Below, in pieces: positions 1 through 5,756 of a stretch of DNA of 11,304 bases. The DNA is taken from NCBI GenBank assembly GCA_002710495.1, contig PAKE01000049.1, forward strand, positions 12,869 through 24,172, written 5' to 3'. The stretch is from Flavobacteriales bacterium. Its GTDB lineage: Bacteria > Bacteroidota > Bacteroidia > Flavobacteriales > BACL11. Within the stretch, counting starts at the first letter, position 1, and each line of letters opens with the position of its first letter. The notes under the pieces are model-generated. The model was given only the letters and a program-made list of their open reading frames with translations. It was not told the DNA's origin and ran no database searches. The position numbers and the translations under genes were made by a program.

Positions 1-420
1 GACTTAGAATTTGGGTTAGGAATTGTGTTTAAGACCCTTAATGAAAATAGTCTGGTTAGATACCAAATTGCTAGCAGAAATATTTTACTGAATGAAAGAC
101 TTGGATTTAGTTACACCATTGAATATCCTCTAGATGAAGGAATAAATCCTGAATCTACTGCTAACGAAATGAATGATCTCTTCGGTCTAAACTATAAATT
201 TACTAATGATTTCTCTTTTGAAGCAGGAGTTGGACTAGCTTCTAATGTTTTTAGTGAAAGAGGTAAAAGAAAAGCAATAAGCATCACATATCACCCAGAT
301 AATATGCCATTTACGATTACAACAGGTTATTCATTCGGTTTTGGTCCTTCGTTGAATGTTAATTATCGTATTTTCTTTGATAAGAAGAAAGAAAAATTGT
401 TAGAAAAAAAGTCGGAGTAA
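1..420 (+). CDS. C-terminal part of an outer-membrane beta-barrel protein (5' end outside window)
   Basis: The frame is open from base 1 (D-L-E-F-G-L-G...), so the GTG at base 25 is not a credible start and the gene begins upstream of the window. About 139 residues are visible. They alternate polar and hydrophobic or aromatic residues in short stretches separated by turns (for example SFEAGVGLAS, TTGYSFGFGPSLNVNYRIFF), which is typical of transmembrane strands of an outer-membrane barrel ending on an aromatic-rich strand. After that strand comes a charged tail, DKKKEKLLEKKSE, unusual for a barrel that normally ends at the last strand. The final codons (K-K-S-E-stop) lie inside the first tRNA-end-like repeat, so the native C-terminus may have been replaced. 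The specific family is not recognised. Barrel class is an inference from strand pattern. Confidence 0.6.
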   Translation, partial: DLEFGLGIVFKTLNENSLVRYQIASRNILLNERLGFSYTIEYPLDEGINPESTANEMNDLFGLNYKFTNDFSFEAGVGLASNVFSERGKRKAISITYHPDNMPFTITTGYSFGFGPSLNVNYRIFFDKKKEKLLEKKSE

Positions 421-428
421 CACGATTA
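411..428 (-). repeat. tRNA-3'-end-like repeat, copy 1 (core only)
   Basis: The plus-strand sequence gtcggagtaacacgatta matches the core of copy 2 (gtcggggtagcaggatta) at 15 of 18 positions and, like it, is preceded by a run of A (404-410). On the minus strand it reads as a degenerate tRNA T-loop/acceptor end followed by a T-run. It overlaps the last codons and stop of the barrel gene on one side and the stop codon of the minus-strand 63-aa gene (426-428) on the other. The long arm found next to copies 2-4 is absent. It is the most degenerate copy, and its identity rests on the alignment and on its position at the block boundary. Confidence 0.55.
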
Positions 429-617
429 TATTGTATAATTATCTAATAAAGCTTGGTATTCTTCAAATTTATGTTTTCTAATTGGCCTAAGATTCGGATC
501 TGTATTAAAATACAGCAATAAACATGGAGATATATCTTTATATATATCGACATATTCATATTTAACTAATTCACGATTCCTAATGCGTTGTTTTATTGTG
601 TTATGATAAGGATACAT
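426..617 (-). CDS. Small conserved hypothetical protein (63 aa)
   Basis: This 63-residue soluble protein begins MYPYHNTIKQRIRNREL and contains a core of the type SPCLLLYF...LRPIRKHKFEEY near residues 31-54. It resembles from memory a family of short (60-80 aa) bacterial proteins with a tyrosine/histidine-rich start, an internal ALVLYF-like strand and a PIR-H-x-x-EY motif, some of which carry the doubtful label 'thermostable hemolysin delta-VPH'. I do not assign a function. A TATATTTG promoter box lies just upstream of the ATG (623-630), which supports expression. The gene is a self-contained unit between repeat copies 1 and 2, and its stop codon overlaps copy 1. Without the family resemblance it would be hard to tell from a chance ORF, but the promoter and composition favour a real gene. 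Confidence 0.6.
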   Translation of the reverse strand: MYPYHNTIKQRIRNRELVKYEYVDIYKDISPCLLLYFNTDPNLRPIRKHKFEEYQALLDNYTI

Positions 618-622
618 AAAAA

Positions 623-630
623 CAAATATA
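623..630 (-). promoter_or_regulatory. Bacteroidota-type -7 box for the 63-aa gene
   Basis: The minus strand reads TATATTTG, a perfect match to the Bacteroidota -7 consensus TAnnTTTG, ending five bases before the ATG at 617. The transcript would therefore be leaderless or nearly so. No clear -33 TTTG is seen at the usual spacing. Confidence 0.5.
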
Positions 631-640
631 CTGAAAATTT

Positions 641-795
641 ATGGAAAATATGAAGAGAAAAAAGTCGGGGTAGCAGGATTACAACCTACACTCTATTTAC
701 ATGATTGCAGTAAGCTTTCAAACTAAAAATTGTTCAGATTTTTGCTCCGCTGCTCCATCACTAAAAAAACTTAAAAAATTAATTAGATTTTCTGA
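641..795 (-). repeat. tRNA-3'-end-like repeat with long arm, copy 2
   Basis: The core gtcggggtagcaggatta is at 664-681. On the minus strand it reads GGTTGTAATCCTGCTACC then CCGAC and a T-run, like the T-loop, T-stem 3' strand and acceptor end of a tRNA. To the right, about 110 bp align with copies 3 and 4, with shared blocks such as atttacatga, agctttcaaa, a tgctccgct-type block and cttaa-aa-att. To the left, about 25 bp (tggaaaatatgaagagaaa) match copy 3 only. All reading frames of the arm carry stops in at least one copy, so I treat it as non-coding. It separates the 63-aa gene from the T9SS-substrate gene. Confidence 0.75.
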
Positions 796-819
796 TTGAA
801 AAATACTTTTAAAAATAAT

Positions 820-1677
820 TTATTCTATAATTATCCTCTTTTCTACTGTTCCATCATTAAAGATATAGAATAGAAACTGATTCCTAGATCCATTTAACTC
901 TCTTCCTAAGATGTCTATAATTTCAACAAGATTCCTATTCTTATTTATTTCATTAATATCTATAGATGTGTTACTAATATTAAATGGATAAATGCAAGCA
1001 GTAGATGGATTTCCAGCAAACCAACTATCAACTAAGTGTAGAAACCCTCCAAATGGCAAACTAAAACTTTGGACAACATCTAAAAATCTTGTTTCAGTAT
1101 CATTAGGCATAAGAGTAAAAACATTACCCGCTGTATTAAAATTTTCATACGCTATTGTGTCACCAATATTGTTTAATAAGACAAAACCAGGATAGCCAAC
1201 GCTAGGGCCATAACCTGTTACTTGTACATCAAAATATATTAAATTTGGAGTTGAAGTTGTGACAATTTGGTTGAAACTAACAATCACTGAATCACATGAG
1301 GGATCATAGGTCAAGATACAAGTATCCTCACCTGGATTTGGACCAGAAAAATTTGTGTGTACAAAATAAATACTTAATGGATAAACTGGAGAAATAGGAT
1401 TTAATAAAGAGTAATTATACCAAGTTGTGTCCATTCCCATTGTGCCAAACAAATTTATATTACCATTTTGTATCGTATCTCCATTATTATCAAGAGTAAA
1501 AGATATATGAGGATATTGAGTCCCTCCCATATTTCCATCATATATTGCAATATCAATTGTCAGATTTACATTGTCAATCACTACATCACTCACTTTTAAT
1601 AAAGAACAATTAACTGAAGTAATTTGTCCTAACCCAAGGTAAGGAACACATAGTAAAAGTAGTAATAGTTTTTTCAT
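820..1677 (-). CDS. Secreted protein with T9SS C-terminal sorting tag
   Basis: The start is placed at the ATG ending at 1677 because it opens a signal peptide (MKKLLLLLLCVPYLGLGQ); the 23 in-frame codons upstream are read-through of repeat copy 3. The mature protein is beta-rich. Two similar segments appear, about residues 28-126 and 134-232, each with an N-x-x-GDTI...N-N..G motif in its middle and a cysteine near its end. Residues about 244-285 (INKNRNLVEIIDILGRE, then LFYIFNDGTVEKRIIIE) match the Bacteroidota type-A T9SS sorting domain, so the protein should cross the outer membrane and be released or anchored at the surface. The folds are probably Ig- or lectin-like; no catalytic motif is evident and the ligand is unknown. 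It is a single-gene unit between repeat copies 2 and 3. Confidence 0.85.
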   Translation of the reverse strand: MKKLLLLLLCVPYLGLGQITSVNCSLLKVSDVVIDNVNLTIDIAIYDGNMGGTQYPHISFTLDNNGDTIQNGNINLFGTMGMDTTWYNYSLLNPISPVYPLSIYFVHTNFSGPNPGEDTCILTYDPSCDSVIVSFNQIVTTSTPNLIYFDVQVTGYGPSVGYPGFVLLNNIGDTIAYENFNTAGNVFTLMPNDTETRFLDVVQSFSLPFGGFLHLVDSWFAGNPSTACIYPFNISNTSIDINEINKNRNLVEIIDILGRELNGSRNQFLFYIFNDGTVEKRIIIE

Positions 1678-1681
1678 ACTA

Positions 1682-1689
1682 CAATAATA
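1682..1689 (-). promoter_or_regulatory. Probable -7 box for the T9SS-substrate gene
   Basis: The minus strand reads TATTATTG, one mismatch from TAnnTTTG, four bases before the ATG at 1677. It occupies nearly the same place as the -7 box of the 63-aa gene, and both lie next to a shared flank of a tRNA-end-like repeat. Confidence 0.35.
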
Positions 1690-1698
1690 CAGAAAAAT

Positions 1699-1852
1699 TA
1701 TAGGAAATATGAAGAGAAAAAGTCGAGGTAGCAGGATTACATCCAAAACTTATTTTACTAGATTACAGCAAGCTTTTAAAACAAAAATTGTACCACTTTT
1801 TTCACCGCTAAATAATATACTAAAACAAACTTAAGAAATTAATTTGATTATC
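1699..1852 (-). repeat. tRNA-3'-end-like repeat with long arm, copy 3
   Basis: The core gtcgaggtagcaggatta is at 1722-1739 and differs from copy 2 at one base. The left flank (aggaaatatgaagagaaa) matches copy 2. The right arm runs to about 1850 and shares blocks with copies 2 and 4: gattacagcaagctttt, caaaaattg, tcaccgcta, cttaagaaatt, tttgatta. It lies between the divergent starts of the T9SS-substrate gene and the MazG-like gene, so it may also carry their upstream signals. Confidence 0.75.
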
Positions 1853-1919
1853 TGAGTAATGAGTTATTTTTTTAAATAAATGTTAATTTAGCTACTTAAT
1901 AAAAAAAGAATAAAAAACT

Positions 1920-2213
1920 ATGGATGAGTTAATTGAAAATGTTAAAATGTGGGCAGAAGAAAAAAACCTACTTAAAAAAGAAAATAGTCAAGCACAAATG
2001 TTAAAAGTTTTAGAAGAGGTTGGTGAGACAGCGGGAGCTCTACTTAAGAATAAAAATCAAGAAATTATAGATGGATTAGGTGATAGTTTTGTAACCTTAA
2101 TTATTCTTTGTTACCAGCTTGAAATAGAACCAAAAGCATGTCTTCAAGTTGCTTGGGATGAAATAAAAAACAGGAAAGGGAAAACAGTTAATGGAACTTT
2201 TATTAGAGAATAA
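1920..2213 (+). CDS. MazG-like nucleotide pyrophosphohydrolase
   Basis: This short all-alpha protein of 97 residues carries the metal-binding signature of the MazG/dUTPase-C superfamily: EEVGE at 32-36 on the first core helix and DGLGD at 51-55 followed by a hydrophobic helix. Members hydrolyse NTPs or modified nucleotides to the monophosphate plus pyrophosphate. One-domain members of about 100 residues are common in phages and accessory regions, whereas the cellular MazG is usually a longer, two-domain protein. Substrate cannot be deduced. The N-terminus MDELIENVKMWAEEKNLL is typical of the family's first helix and supports the ATG start. The gene stands alone between repeat copies 3 and 4, consistent with transferable cargo. 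No clear promoter box was found upstream. Confidence 0.85.
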   Translation: MDELIENVKMWAEEKNLLKKENSQAQMLKVLEEVGETAGALLKNKNQEIIDGLGDSFVTLIILCYQLEIEPKACLQVAWDEIKNRKGKTVNGTFIRE

Positions 2214-2233
2214 TAATACAATTATTTCTAGAG

Positions 2234-2373
2234 ATTAAAAGTAGGGGTAACAGGCTTAAAACCTAACACTTATTTACATGTTTGTAGCAAACTTTCAAAC
2301 TCAAAATTGCTCCGCTTTTTGCACCGCTAATCAATCTATTAATCCAAACTTAAGAAATAATATTTGATTATAA
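2234..2373 (-). repeat. tRNA-3'-end-like repeat with long arm, copy 4
   Basis: The core gtaggggtaacaggctta is at 2241-2258. On the minus strand this reads AGGTTTTAAGCCTG, then TTACCCCTAC and TTTT. The arm runs to about 2370 and contains the clearest version of a 9-bp near-direct repeat, tgctccgct and tgcaccgct (around 2308-2330), plus cttatttacatg, caaactttcaaactcaaaa, cttaagaaat and tttgatta shared with copies 2 and 3. It starts 20 bp after the MazG-like stop codon and ends about 60 bp before the DUF2805 promoter. Confidence 0.75.
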
Positions 2374-2407
2374 TCTGCATTCTAAAATAATATTACTTGT
2401 ATAATTA

Positions 2408-2437
2408 TTTGTAATAAAAGTTATAATTGTATTTTTG
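2408..2437 (+). promoter_or_regulatory. Bacteroidota promoter for the DUF2805-photolyase pair
   Basis: TTTG at 2408-2411 and TATTTTTG at 2430-2437 are separated by 18 bp, matching the Bacteroidota -33 TTTG / -7 TAnnTTTG arrangement. The ATG follows at 2454, leaving a short leader of roughly 10 bases. This is the best-formed promoter in the window. Confidence 0.65.
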
Positions 2438-2453
2438 TAATAAACTATATTAG

Positions 2454-2729
2454 ATGGACTATAATGAACTAGAAATTGACAGAATAATAGAAATGGCTTG
2501 GGAAGACAGAACTCCATTTGAAGCTATATTATTCCAGTTTGGATTGCCCGAAAGCGGAGTTATACATATTATGAGAAAGAATTTAAAAGTGTCTAGCTTT
2601 AATCTATGGAGAAAACGTGTAAACAGTAGAGTCAGTCTAAAACACTTAAAAAAAAGAAATCCAGAAATAACACGTTTTAAATGTTCAAGACAAAAAGCAA
2701 TAACTGGAAATAAAATAAGTAAGCGTTAA
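2454..2729 (+). CDS. DUF2805 / TIGR03643 family protein
   Basis: The 91-residue protein begins IDRIIEMAWEDRTPFEAI and continues FQFGL...VIHIMRKNLKVSSFNLWRKRV, then KHLKKRNPE and FKCSRQKAITGNKISKR. These blocks match the DUF2805 (TIGR03643) family as I know it. The first half looks like a small helix-turn-helix-type helical domain and the last third is strongly basic, which suggests nucleic-acid binding, but no function is established. Its stop codon is immediately followed by the ATG of the FAD protein, so the two are co-transcribed and probably translationally coupled. DUF2805 genes are often found beside photolyase/cryptochrome genes, which agrees with this pairing. Confidence 0.85.
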   Translation: MDYNELEIDRIIEMAWEDRTPFEAILFQFGLPESGVIHIMRKNLKVSSFNLWRKRVNSRVSLKHLKKRNPEITRFKCSRQKAITGNKISKR

Positions 2730-3857
2730 ATGGAATTATTTAATCAAGAGGTTTCTATATTCCCAACATCTTATTCAGAGATTCTTCAACGTATTCGTTA
2801 TACAGATCCAATAAGATATGGTACAACTCGAAACTATATTAATGGCGCTGTTAGCTATCTTTCTCCATATATCTCAAGAGGAGTTGTTTCGACAAAATTT
2901 ATATTTTCCGAAATAATAAATAGAGGATACCCTCCTGAAAAGATTGAAAAATTCATTCAAGAATTAGCATGGAGAGACTACTGGCAACAAATATGGAGTT
3001 CAAAAGGAGATACAATTAATCAAGACTTAAAGCATCAACAATATCCAGTTTCAAACTATTCTATTTCTAATGTCATTAATAAAGGTAACACGGGAATTCA
3101 TGCTATTGATATAGCAATAAAGAAATTCTATAAAACAGGTTATATTCATAACCATCTAAGAATGTACATTGCCTCAATTGCCTGTAATATCGGACAAAGT
3201 CATTGGAAAATACCTGCTAAATGGATGTATTATCATTTACTTGACGCAGATTGGGCAAGTAATGCCTTAAGTTGGCAATGGGTAGCAGGAACAAATGCAC
3301 ATAAAAAATATTTTGTAAACCAGGACAACATAAATAAATATTGTTTTACAAATCAAAAAAAAACATTTTTAGATGTTTCATATGAAGAAATATCTCGTGT
3401 AGAAACCCCTGAGATTCTAAAAGAAACATCACTTATAAAATTAAAAACACCTCTGCCAAAACAACAAACAATAGATTTTAATAAACAAGCACCAACCTTA
3501 CTATACAATTTCTATAATATAGATCCCAATTGGAAGAGAAATATAGATGCAAATAGAATTCTAATACTAGAACCCTCTATTTTTTCTAAATACCCTATTG
3601 CTCAGAAGACTATAGATTTCATGATTGCTCTATCTCAAGAAAACATACCTAATATCCAATTATTTGTTGGTGAGTTTCATGAACTTCAAAATAATTACAA
3701 TCACCAAAAAATTATATTTAAAGAACATCCTTTAAATTATAACTACGATGGAATTCAAGAATCTAGAGACTGGATGTTTTCTGTAAAAGGATACCACTCT
3801 TCTTTCTATTCTTTTTGGAAAAAATGCAAAAAAGAGATGAAGGTATTAATGAAATGA
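2730..3857 (+). CDS. Cryptochrome/photolyase-like FAD-binding protein
   Basis: This 375-residue protein has the FAD-binding helical domain of the photolyase/cryptochrome superfamily at residues about 30-215: SYLSPYISRG (42-51), the WRDYW motif (81-85), TGIHAIDIAIK...GYIHNHLRM (121-144) and DADWASN...WQWVAGT (172-188), with the flavin-facing Asn in ASN and the tryptophans of the electron-transfer region retained. The usual N-terminal alpha/beta antenna domain is missing. Instead, a region at about 275-370 (RILILEPSIFSKYP, IQLFVGEF, EHPLNY, SRDWMF) follows the FAD domain and may be a rearranged alpha/beta domain; I recall the same order in other Bacteroidota members. It may repair DNA or act as a light sensor; sequence alone does not decide. 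It starts directly at the DUF2805 stop and is the only gene here ending in TGA. Confidence 0.85.
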   Translation: MELFNQEVSIFPTSYSEILQRIRYTDPIRYGTTRNYINGAVSYLSPYISRGVVSTKFIFSEIINRGYPPEKIEKFIQELAWRDYWQQIWSSKGDTINQDLKHQQYPVSNYSISNVINKGNTGIHAIDIAIKKFYKTGYIHNHLRMYIASIACNIGQSHWKIPAKWMYYHLLDADWASNALSWQWVAGTNAHKKYFVNQDNINKYCFTNQKKTFLDVSYEEISRVETPEILKETSLIKLKTPLPKQQTIDFNKQAPTLLYNFYNIDPNWKRNIDANRILILEPSIFSKYPIAQKTIDFMIALSQENIPNIQLFVGEFHELQNNYNHQKIIFKEHPLNYNYDGIQESRDWMFSVKGYHSSFYSFWKKCKKEMKVLMK

Positions 3858-3892
3858 AAGGATTTATTCTTTTTTAATTACAGAAATAAAAA

Positions 3893-3918
3893 GTCGGGTA
3901 GCAGGATTCGAACCCTAC
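3893..3918 (-). repeat. tRNA-3'-end-like repeat, copy 5 (core only)
   Basis: The plus strand reads gtcgggtagcaggattcg followed by aaccctac, preceded by a run of A. On the minus strand this is GGGTTCGAATCCTGCTACCC then GAC and TTTTT, the best-preserved tRNA-like copy, with a canonical TTCGAAT T-loop. The 5' strand of the T-stem (reads TAGGG) does not pair with CCTGC beyond the inner base pairs, so only the tRNA 3' portion is present. The coaD stop TAG (3915-3917) lies within it. GGGT and ACCC could form a short stem before the T-run, so it might also serve as the terminator of the coaD operon. The arm of copies 2-4 is absent. Confidence 0.7.
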
Positions 3919-4373
3919 AAATCAATTTCTTTTGGTATAAACGGGCTTACATCTCCACCATTTTTAATAATATCTCGTATAATAGTAGAGGATATATGAG
4001 ACATCTCAGGAGGAGTAATAATAAAAATAGTTTCTAATTTAGGGTTTAGATTTTTATTGGTTTGCGCAATGTTCTTTTCGTACTTAAAATCATTAGAATC
4101 TCTAAGTCCTCTCAATATGTATTTTGCTTCTGCTTTTTCACAAAAATCAACCGTAAGCCCCTCATAGAATTGTACTTCTATTTTAGGATTGTCTTTATAA
4201 ATATCCTGAATCCATTTTTCTCTTTCTTCAATAGAAAAATATTCATTTTTATCTGAGTTTATTCCAATAGCAATAATTATTTTATCAAATAAAGGAAGTG
4301 ATCTATCTACCACCGATTTATGACCTAAAGTAAAAGGAGAGAAGGAACCAGGAAAAACTGCTATTCTACTCAT
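3915..4373 (-). CDS. coaD: Phosphopantetheine adenylyltransferase
   Basis: CoaD transfers AMP from ATP to 4'-phosphopantetheine, the penultimate step of coenzyme A synthesis in the cytosol. The 152-residue length is normal for the family. The nucleotidyltransferase signature GSFSPFTLGH is at 9-18; the usual GSFDP aspartate is serine here, a substitution worth noting though the HxGH-type histidines are less affected. ILRGLR lies mid-protein and ISSTIIRDI at about 127-135 closes the active site. The start MSRIAVFPGSF at 4373 was chosen over an upstream in-frame ATG that would overlap rsmD and add 15 non-family residues. It is the last gene of the minus-strand operon, 28 bp after rsmD, and its stop lies in tRNA-like repeat copy 5. 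Confidence 0.95.
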   Translation of the reverse strand: MSRIAVFPGSFSPFTLGHKSVVDRSLPLFDKIIIAIGINSDKNEYFSIEEREKWIQDIYKDNPKIEVQFYEGLTVDFCEKAEAKYILRGLRDSNDFKYEKNIAQTNKNLNPKLETIFIITPPEMSHISSTIIRDIIKNGGDVSPFIPKEIDL

Positions 4374-4401
4374 CTGTTTTGATTTTTGTAAAAATAAGTA
4401 A

Positions 4402-4926
4402 TTAAAATGAAAAAACACTAAAATGTACCGCTCCGTATTTTCTTACTTCTATATTTTCTTCTTCAAATAAAGTGGAATTATCGTGTTCAATAATTAGGCA
4501 TCCATCTTCTTTAACCAAGTTTCTCTCAAAAATTATTTCTTTTATTTTATGATGATGTTCAAAATTGTAAGGAGGGTCTGCGAAAATAATATTAAATTGT
4601 TTCTCGCAACTTCGCAGATACTTTATACAATCAGATTTTATAGTAGAGATACTTAGACTTAATTCAGAACTAGTTTTGTCAATAAATTGGATGCAATTTG
4701 TATTATTGTCTATACTAGTAATATGTTCAATTCCTCTAGATGAAAATTCGAAGGCAATATTTCCTGTTCCAGAAAACAAATCCAATACATTTTTCCCGTC
4801 AAAATAATATCGGCTATCTAATATACTAAACAGTGCTTCTTTAGCTCTATCGGTTGTTGGACGAACAGGAAGTGTCTCCGGAGCAGTAATTCTTCTTCCT
4901 TTGTATTTCCCGGAAATTATACGCAT
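4402..4926 (-). CDS. rsmD: 16S rRNA (guanine-N2)-methyltransferase RsmD
   Basis: RsmD methylates N2 of the guanine at position 966 (E. coli numbering) of 16S rRNA using S-adenosylmethionine. The 174-residue protein shows the family start RIISGKYKGRRI, the conserved RPTTDRAKEALFSIL at about 22-36, the SAM-binding loop LDLFSGTGN (48-56) and the catalytic DPPY at 117-120. Length is normal. The ATG overlaps the end of the DUF3822 gene by 10 bp, and the gene lies 28 bp before coaD. The rsmD-coaD neighbourhood is common in bacteria, and DUF3822 upstream of rsmD is a Bacteroidota arrangement. Confidence 0.95.
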   Translation of the reverse strand: MRIISGKYKGRRITAPETLPVRPTTDRAKEALFSILDSRYYFDGKNVLDLFSGTGNIAFEFSSRGIEHITSIDNNTNCIQFIDKTSSELSLSISTIKSDCIKYLRSCEKQFNIIFADPPYNFEHHHKIKEIIFERNLVKEDGCLIIEHDNSTLFEEENIEVRKYGAVHFSVFSF

Positions 4927-5756
4927 AAAATCTGAGAAAATAAAGTGAAATATTGATGTTTTGTTATTTGATTAAGTTCTTTTGAAAAAGAGAGGTTTTT
5001 ACTGATTTTTCCAAAACTAATGTTTCTAATATAGTCGTACAATAAGGAGTGTGTTTCATCTCCTTTTTCAATATTCCCTATTAAATAAAGTTCATTTTTA
5101 TTTGGATCCATTTTTAGTTGCTCAAAACAAAATAAAGTGAAGTACAAAATATCAGTATTAGAGTTCACCTCAAAATAGTTTTGAAGAATTAGTTGGTCAT
5201 CCTGAATTACAATAATCTCAATTTTATTTTTTTCTTTTATTACGAAACAACTTTTTTCTTTAAGTCCAGAATACTTATCTAGGATACTGCTAATTGCAAT
5301 AGTACTACTATTTTTCTCCTTTATTTCTGTTTGTATTTGGTTTAAGGTATTTGTAATGTTTTCCTCTACAGAATACAATAAAGTAGAATCATCATGATGG
5401 ATAATGTCAGTCTTTATTTTTTTAGTTTCTCCTATCGCAAAACCTGCATAAACTTCCTTTTTTGTTGCATCATACAACGGGTTCGGAATAATCGCGCTCG
5501 GAAAATTTTTGTAAGAAACGGATGAAGAAAAGAAATTGTATTTTAAAATTTCTTCATTATTTATTAGTTGTACCATTTCCAAAGGATTATTTGCCTTTAT
5601 AGATTTTAGGAAAATATATTCTAGTTTTGTGGTATCTAGTAAGCAAAAACTAAGTTGTTCTTTTTGTATTTCTACAGAGAGGTGATAGTTCTCAGAGTTC
5701 TGAAAGTCTAAATCTTCAGATGAGAAGGAGATGTTATTACTCTCCCCAGTTTCCAT
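4917..5756 (-). CDS. DUF3822 family protein
   Basis: The 279-residue soluble protein has no signal peptide or membrane segment. Features include an opening LSVEIQKEQLSFCLLD, the motif FPSAIIPNPLYD near residue 90, and a late LFCFEQLKMDPNKNELYLIGNI block. This pattern matches the DUF3822 family, which is found in Bacteroidota next to rsmD. The alternating strand pattern with a gap before LYLIGNI recalls actin/Hsp70-fold proteins, but that is only an impression, and no function is known to me. The ATG at 5754-5756 is preferred to the upstream TTG. The gene overlaps the preceding reading frame by 20 bp and rsmD by 10 bp, so all are likely translated from one message. Confidence 0.8.
   Translation of the reverse strand: METGESNNISFSSEDLDFQNSENYHLSVEIQKEQLSFCLLDTTKLEYIFLKSIKANNPLEMVQLINNEEILKYNFFSSSVSYKNFPSAIIPNPLYDATKKEVYAGFAIGETKKIKTDIIHHDDSTLLYSVEENITNTLNQIQTEIKEKNSSTIAISSILDKYSGLKEKSCFVIKEKNKIEIIVIQDDQLILQNYFEVNSNTDILYFTLFCFEQLKMDPNKNELYLIGNIEKGDETHSLLYDYIRNISFGKISKNLSFSKELNQITKHQYFTLFSQILCV

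Noticed and set aside
1678..1746. N-terminal extension of the T9SS-substrate protein
   Set aside because: The extra 23 codons translate part of repeat copy 3 and would bury the signal peptide that starts at 1677.
411..2373. CRISPR array
   Set aside because: Repeat spacing is hundreds to over a thousand bases and irregular, and the intervening DNA is coding.
411..3918. Integron gene-cassette array
   Set aside because: The repeats are not palindromic attC-like sites, there is no integrase in the window, cargo genes face both directions, and the cores match a tRNA end rather than the attC R boxes.
3880..3920. A complete tRNA gene on the minus strand
   Set aside because: Only the T-loop and acceptor 3' strand are present; the upstream sequence is coaD coding sequence, the outer T-stem pairs fail, and there is no anticodon arm or 5' acceptor strand.
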